Virus record (IMG/VR): IMGVR_UViG_3300046003_009098
Location: 1 to 44,074 of that record
Strand: one strand, 5' to 3'
DNA from: a virus
DNA length: 44,074 nucleotides
Shown: positions 41,294 to 44,074 of the stretch, one piece after another
Layout: the number at the start of each line of letters is the position of its first letter
Numbering within the stretch: the first letter of the stretch is position 1
Notes under the pieces: model-generated
Told to the model about the DNA's origin: nothing
Database searches by the model: none
The model's input: the letters and a program-made list of their open reading frames with translations, nothing else
Translations under genes and position numbers: made by a program

Positions 41294-42044
41294 GTTTTCA
41301 AAGCTCCGACTGCTGATCCTGATGGTGCATTTGGCTGGGATTATGGGATTGATCGCCCACTGGAATCCGGCCTGGCTTGTGCTGACCTTGATTTCGGTAG
41401 TGCTATTCACGTGGCTTGGCCAGGAAGCTTACTGCCACCGATACCTCGCTCATCGCTCCTTTGAGCTGGATCGGGTTTGGCAGAATACGTTCGCTTTCCT
41501 GTCCATCTTCAATTTGTTTGGAAGCCCGATAGGCATTGCCGCCACCCATGTGAACCATCATCGATATTCCGACAGTCCTTTTGATCCGCACCCGGCAAGT
41601 GCCGGGTGGCAGACATGGCTTTGGCTCACTCACGGGTTTGAGCAGTCCCGTAACGTCGGAACGGTCAAGCGGCTGATGCAGGATGAATGGCTTATCTTCA
41701 TTCAGCGACATTACTTCCGGATCTATTTTTCCGTGGTTGGAGCTGCATCACTGATCGATATTCGGATCGCGACCTACGGCTTCTTTATTCCCGTTATTTA
41801 TGCATTTTTTTGCAACGGGGTGGTCAATGTCATTTGCCACAGGTACGGCTACAAATTATTCCAAACGAATGACGACAGCAAAAACAATATCTTCGCTAGT
41901 CTGATTTTGCTGGGTAACGGCGTCGCATTTCATAACACGCACCATGCTTACCCCAGCGACTATCGACTCTCTCGCAGGTGGTTTGAGATCGATGTCGTCG
42001 CATCGCTGATTGATCTCTTCCGTAAAAAGGACAGACCCAATTGA
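41286..42044 (+). CDS. Membrane fatty-acid desaturase-like di-iron enzyme
   Basis: 252 residues with the three histidine boxes of acyl-CoA/acyl-lipid desaturases: HRYLAH (51-56), HVNHH (88-92) and HNTHH (216-220). Four or so hydrophobic segments (LRLLILMVHLAGIMGLIA, NPAWLVLTLISVVLF, about 145-160, about 164-183) place it in the inner membrane, with the di-iron site in the cytoplasm. His51 of box one follows EAYC as in delta-9-type enzymes, but it is shorter than usual (about 300). ATG 41286 overlaps oxygenase 2. It could introduce a double bond in an acyl chain or modify another substrate. Its electron donor is not encoded nearby. Confidence 0.9.
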   Translation: MSEFSKLRLLILMVHLAGIMGLIAHWNPAWLVLTLISVVLFTWLGQEAYCHRYLAHRSFELDRVWQNTFAFLSIFNLFGSPIGIAATHVNHHRYSDSPFDPHPASAGWQTWLWLTHGFEQSRNVGTVKRLMQDEWLIFIQRHYFRIYFSVVGAASLIDIRIATYGFFIPVIYAFFCNGVVNVICHRYGYKLFQTNDDSKNNIFASLILLGNGVAFHNTHHAYPSDYRLSRRWFEIDVVASLIDLFRKKDRPN

Positions 42045-42769
42045 TATTGACCGAAGAGGAACAAAACATTGAATGTGCGATTGCGCTGCTTTTTCCTACT
42101 GCCGTCGCATCGTTTAATTGCAGTGAGCATACGGAATTCAAGAATACGTTCATGGAACGAATGCCGGAGCACTGCATTGTCCATGAGAGTGGGTCGGGAT
42201 TAATTACTGGTGAGAGTTCAGGAAAGGTCTACCTTCATACGGATGAAGCGTTGGCGCCGCTCTTTCGGTTTGTGGCGCGCTGCATTGCCAGCTATCTGGA
42301 TCAACTGTCCTATGACAAATCCCGGGTGACTATCAATATTGTCAAAACCTGGATCAGCGCCACCGACAACAAGACGGTGACTCCCGTTCATGCACACGGC
42401 ACCAGCCATCTGTCATTCGTCTATTACATGAATATTCCCAAAGAAGCAGACGCGATCGCTTTCCAGATCCAGTCCTCACCGAACGAGCCGTACTACGGTG
42501 CTTTTTCAGACTCGACCCATCGTCAGCGATCGATGGTTATCCAGCGTAATACCCTCAATTCCAACCAGGCAGTCATGCCGGTTGAGGAAGGGCAGCTTTT
42601 GGTGTTTCCCAGTCATTTACATCATGGAACAGTGAAGATGGGCGATATGGGAGCAGATCAGAGGATTGCCGTGGCTGGCGATGTGCTCCTGGTTTTTAAT
42701 GAGCCAGCCCCGAACTACGCTACCGGCGTGTTTGACCCACTCACCTGGCGATCCTTTGAGAATTCGTAG
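42041..42769 (+). CDS. Putative 2OG-Fe(II) oxygenase 3 (TIGR02466-like)
   Basis: 242 residues starting at TTG 42041, which overlaps the desaturase stop (TTGA). The segment VTPVHAHGTSHLSFVYYMNI (His117, His119, His123), then VEEGQLLVFPSHLHHGTVKM with His192/195, and DQRIAVAGDV with Arg208, resemble TIGR02466-type putative 2OG-Fe(II) oxygenases found in phages. The motif order HxH...H...R is not the strict HxD form, so activity is less certain. It is larger than and not obviously close to the pair upstream. It ends the cassette, with a terminator after it. Confidence 0.65.
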   Translation: MILTEEEQNIECAIALLFPTAVASFNCSEHTEFKNTFMERMPEHCIVHESGSGLITGESSGKVYLHTDEALAPLFRFVARCIASYLDQLSYDKSRVTINIVKTWISATDNKTVTPVHAHGTSHLSFVYYMNIPKEADAIAFQIQSSPNEPYYGAFSDSTHRQRSMVIQRNTLNSNQAVMPVEEGQLLVFPSHLHHGTVKMGDMGADQRIAVAGDVLLVFNEPAPNYATGVFDPLTWRSFENS

Positions 42770-42810
42770 ATTTATCGAACCACAAGCAATCTCACCGTAA
42801 TCCCCCTTTG

Positions 42811-42848
42811 ATGCCTGCCCGGAGACCTCCCGGCAGGCATTGTTTTTT
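42811..42848 (+). terminator. Intrinsic terminator after the oxygenase cassette
   Basis: ATGCCTGCC (42811-42819), a 12-base loop, GGCAGGCAT (42832-42840), then TG and T6. The 9-bp perfect stem lies 42 bases after the oxygenase stop and just before the lysis genes. Confidence 0.85.
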
Positions 42849-42858
42849 GGAGACATGA

Positions 42859-43149
42859 ATGGCCACTGACAACGACTATCCCGAAATGCTGAATCTGCGC
42901 CCCGACGATTTGGATGAACTATTGACGAGAGCGGCTGAAAAGGGGGCTGAGCGTGCGTTATCAGCACTCGGATTGGAGAACGGCCATGCTGCGAAGGATA
43001 TTCGGGATCTGCGGGGACTCATTGAAGCGTGGCGGCAAGCGCGACAAACTGCGTGGCAAACTTTTATCAAGCTGTTGACCACCGGCGTTCTGGTTGCGCT
43101 GATGGTCGGCACAAGCATTAAGCTGAAACTCTTCGGAAACTTCCAATGA
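42859..43149 (+). CDS. DUF6127-like small membrane protein
   Basis: 96 residues. An acidic N-terminal part (PDDLDELLTRAAEKGAERAL) is followed by RDLRGLIEAWRQARQTAWQT and one transmembrane helix near the end (LLTTGVLVALMVGTSIKL). I match it to DUF6127, found next to holins. ATG 42859 follows TTTTTTGGAGAC; the terminator just upstream means readthrough or a separate start. A likely lysis accessory or holin regulator. The next gene overlaps it by four bases (ATGA). Confidence 0.7.
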   Translation: MATDNDYPEMLNLRPDDLDELLTRAAEKGAERALSALGLENGHAAKDIRDLRGLIEAWRQARQTAWQTFIKLLTTGVLVALMVGTSIKLKLFGNFQ

Positions 43150-43622
43150 TTGAGACACTACTAGGCGGCTTGTTGGGAGGAGCTTTTCGGTTGGCGCCAG
43201 AGATCCTGAAGTGGCTCGATAGAAATGGCGAACGCAGCCACGAACTGGCCATGCAGGATAAGGCTCTTGAGTTCGAAAAGCTGCGCGGAGCGCAGCGTAT
43301 GGCCGAAATTGGTGCCTCCGCTGATGCCGCATGGAATTCGGGTGCTATTGAGGCCTTAAAAGAGGCTGTGGCTGGCCAAGGGCGGCTTTCCGGCGTCAAG
43401 TGGGTCGATGCGCTGTCCTCCAGTGTTCGGCCGGTGCTCACTTACTGGTTTATGGCGTTGTACTGCGCTGCCAAGACTGCGGCGTTCGCTGCGGCAGTGA
43501 CCGCTGGCGCTGGCTGGGGGACAGCCATCGTACATGCTTGGACCGAGGCCGATCAGGCGCTCTGGGCCGGTGTTCTGAACTTCTGGTTCCTCGGACGGGT
43601 GTTTGATCGGGTACGTTCATGA
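43146..43622 (+). CDS. 3TM-type holin
   Basis: A 158-residue protein. An N-terminal amphipathic helix (ETLLGGLLGGAFRLAPEILK), a coiled-coil middle (AMQDKALEFEKLRGAQRMAE), a short loop and two or three membrane helices in the second half (LTYWFMALYCAAKTAAFAAA, WAGVLNFWFLGRVF) fit the GTA/3TM holin family. It would let the endolysin reach the periplasm at a set time. ATGA overlap on the 5' side and again with the endolysin. No antiholin start pair is apparent. Confidence 0.85.
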   Translation: MIETLLGGLLGGAFRLAPEILKWLDRNGERSHELAMQDKALEFEKLRGAQRMAEIGASADAAWNSGAIEALKEAVAGQGRLSGVKWVDALSSSVRPVLTYWFMALYCAAKTAAFAAAVTAGAGWGTAIVHAWTEADQALWAGVLNFWFLGRVFDRVRS

Positions 43623-44074
43623 TCGTAGTTCCTCAGGCTGCCGTCGATCTGGCGAAGCGCTTCGAGGGATTTCAGAGGGTTGCGAAATCTGATCCAGAGC
43701 GCGCTCACCCCTACGTCTGTCCAGCTGGATTTTGGACCATTGGGTATGGCCATCTCTGCGAGCCGACACATCCGCCTATCACGGAGGCCGAAGGCGAGGC
43801 TTATTTGGCGCACGATCTGCAAACTGCGCTGGCCGCGACGCTGCGTTACTGCCCGGTGCTTGCTACTGAGTCGGAGGGACGGCTGGCGGCGATTGTGGAT
43901 TTCACGTTCAACCTCGGGGCTGGGCGGCTGCAGACGTCGACGCTTCGGCGACGGATCAATCAGCGGGATTGGCCGGGCGTAGCACGCGAGTTGCGGCGCT
44001 GGATCTACGGTGGCGGACGCGTGCTGCCAGGACTTGTCACCCGACGCGACGCTGAGGCACGACTACTTGGCTGA
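43619..44074 (+). CDS. Endolysin, GH24 (T4-type) lysozyme
   Basis: 151 residues without a signal peptide, so it depends on the holin. Glu16 (KRFEGF) is the catalytic acid and Thr40 (FWTIGYGHL) the conserved threonine. The position normally held by Asp, six before the Thr, is Cys34 (PYVCPAGFWT). About nine extra residues (RVAKSDPERAH) separate Glu from it. It cuts the MurNAc-GlcNAc bond. The C-terminus (DAEARLLG) is intact, with TGA at the window's last base. No Rz/Rz1 spanin gene is visible inside the window. Confidence 0.92.
   Translation: MIVVPQAAVDLAKRFEGFQRVAKSDPERAHPYVCPAGFWTIGYGHLCEPTHPPITEAEGEAYLAHDLQTALAATLRYCPVLATESEGRLAAIVDFTFNLGAGRLQTSTLRRRINQRDWPGVARELRRWIYGGGRVLPGLVTRRDAEARLLG

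Noticed and set aside
43680-43982. Overlapping ORF in the endolysin as a possible Rz/Rz1 spanin
   Set aside because: It is Arg-rich, without signal peptide, lipobox or coiled coil; it is a frame shadow.
1-44074. tRNA genes, rRNA or CRISPR arrays
   Set aside because: No cloverleaf-like or regularly spaced repeat structure was found by reading; a tRNAscan or CRISPR finder run was not possible.

Overview
The window holds an almost complete tailed-phage (siphovirus-type, lambda/HK97-like) prophage or phage-derived element in a proteobacterium, most likely beta- or gamma-proteobacterial. This is judged from the family mix (serine recombinase with DUF2924 and DUF3489 partners, Sak4/DUF669 recombination genes, lambda-type tail tip genes M-L-K-I-J) and the moderately GC-rich base composition. 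I cannot name the species. No tRNA, rRNA or CRISPR array was seen.

Layout. (1) 1-1060, left flank: the orfA end of an IS3-family element that has cut into an unidentified gene, then one small hypothetical gene. (2) 1057-3444, minus strand: a translationally coupled four-gene cassette (60-aa ORF, DUF2924 protein, large serine recombinase, HTH-like partner) that is the probable integration module. (3) 3578-5361: an AT-rich stretch with an unrecognised 321-aa protein and a sigma-70-like factor. (4) 5478-14745: the early replication/recombination operon, comprising two hypotheticals, a Sak4-like ATPase, a DUF669 protein, a coiled-coil protein, a Cas4/RecB-like nuclease, an SF2 helicase, a DUF6511 protein, a prim-pol/helicase, a 367-bp AT-rich gap that may be the origin, a RuvC-like resolvase and a DUF6456-like protein. 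(5) 14753-15597: a TacA/TacT toxin-antitoxin pair with a visible promoter and tandem operator repeats. (6) 15639-18062: a promoter followed at once by two intrinsic terminators, a ParB-domain DNA methyltransferase, a convergent DUF3489 gene, an HNH endonuclease and a palindrome-rich candidate cos region. (7) 18063-27491: packaging, head and connector genes (TerS, TerL, portal, S49 protease, HK97-type capsid, connectors, tail tube, tail chaperones G and GT, the latter made by a probable -1 frameshift on A7). (8) 27484-39075: tape measure, tail tip and fibre genes. (9) 39078-42769: an unusual cassette of seven tightly coupled genes with two paralogous Fe(II)/2-oxoglutarate-type oxygenases, a membrane fatty-acid-desaturase-like di-iron enzyme and a third oxygenase-like protein. 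(10) 42859-44074: lysis genes (DUF6127-like membrane protein, 3TM holin, GH24 endolysin).

How it works together: the recombinase cassette would integrate and excise the element. The Sak4/DUF669/nuclease/helicase/prim-pol/RuvC set would copy and recombine its DNA, HNH plus terminase would cut and package it, and the long plus-strand late operon builds the virion and lyses the cell. Intrinsic terminators recur inside the late region (15688, 15733, 22761, 26370, 36153, 42811), which fits regulation by processive antitermination. The most unexpected content is the oxygenase/desaturase cassette between the tail-fibre and lysis genes. It looks like a complete small modification pathway expressed late in infection, and I know of no established function for this combination.
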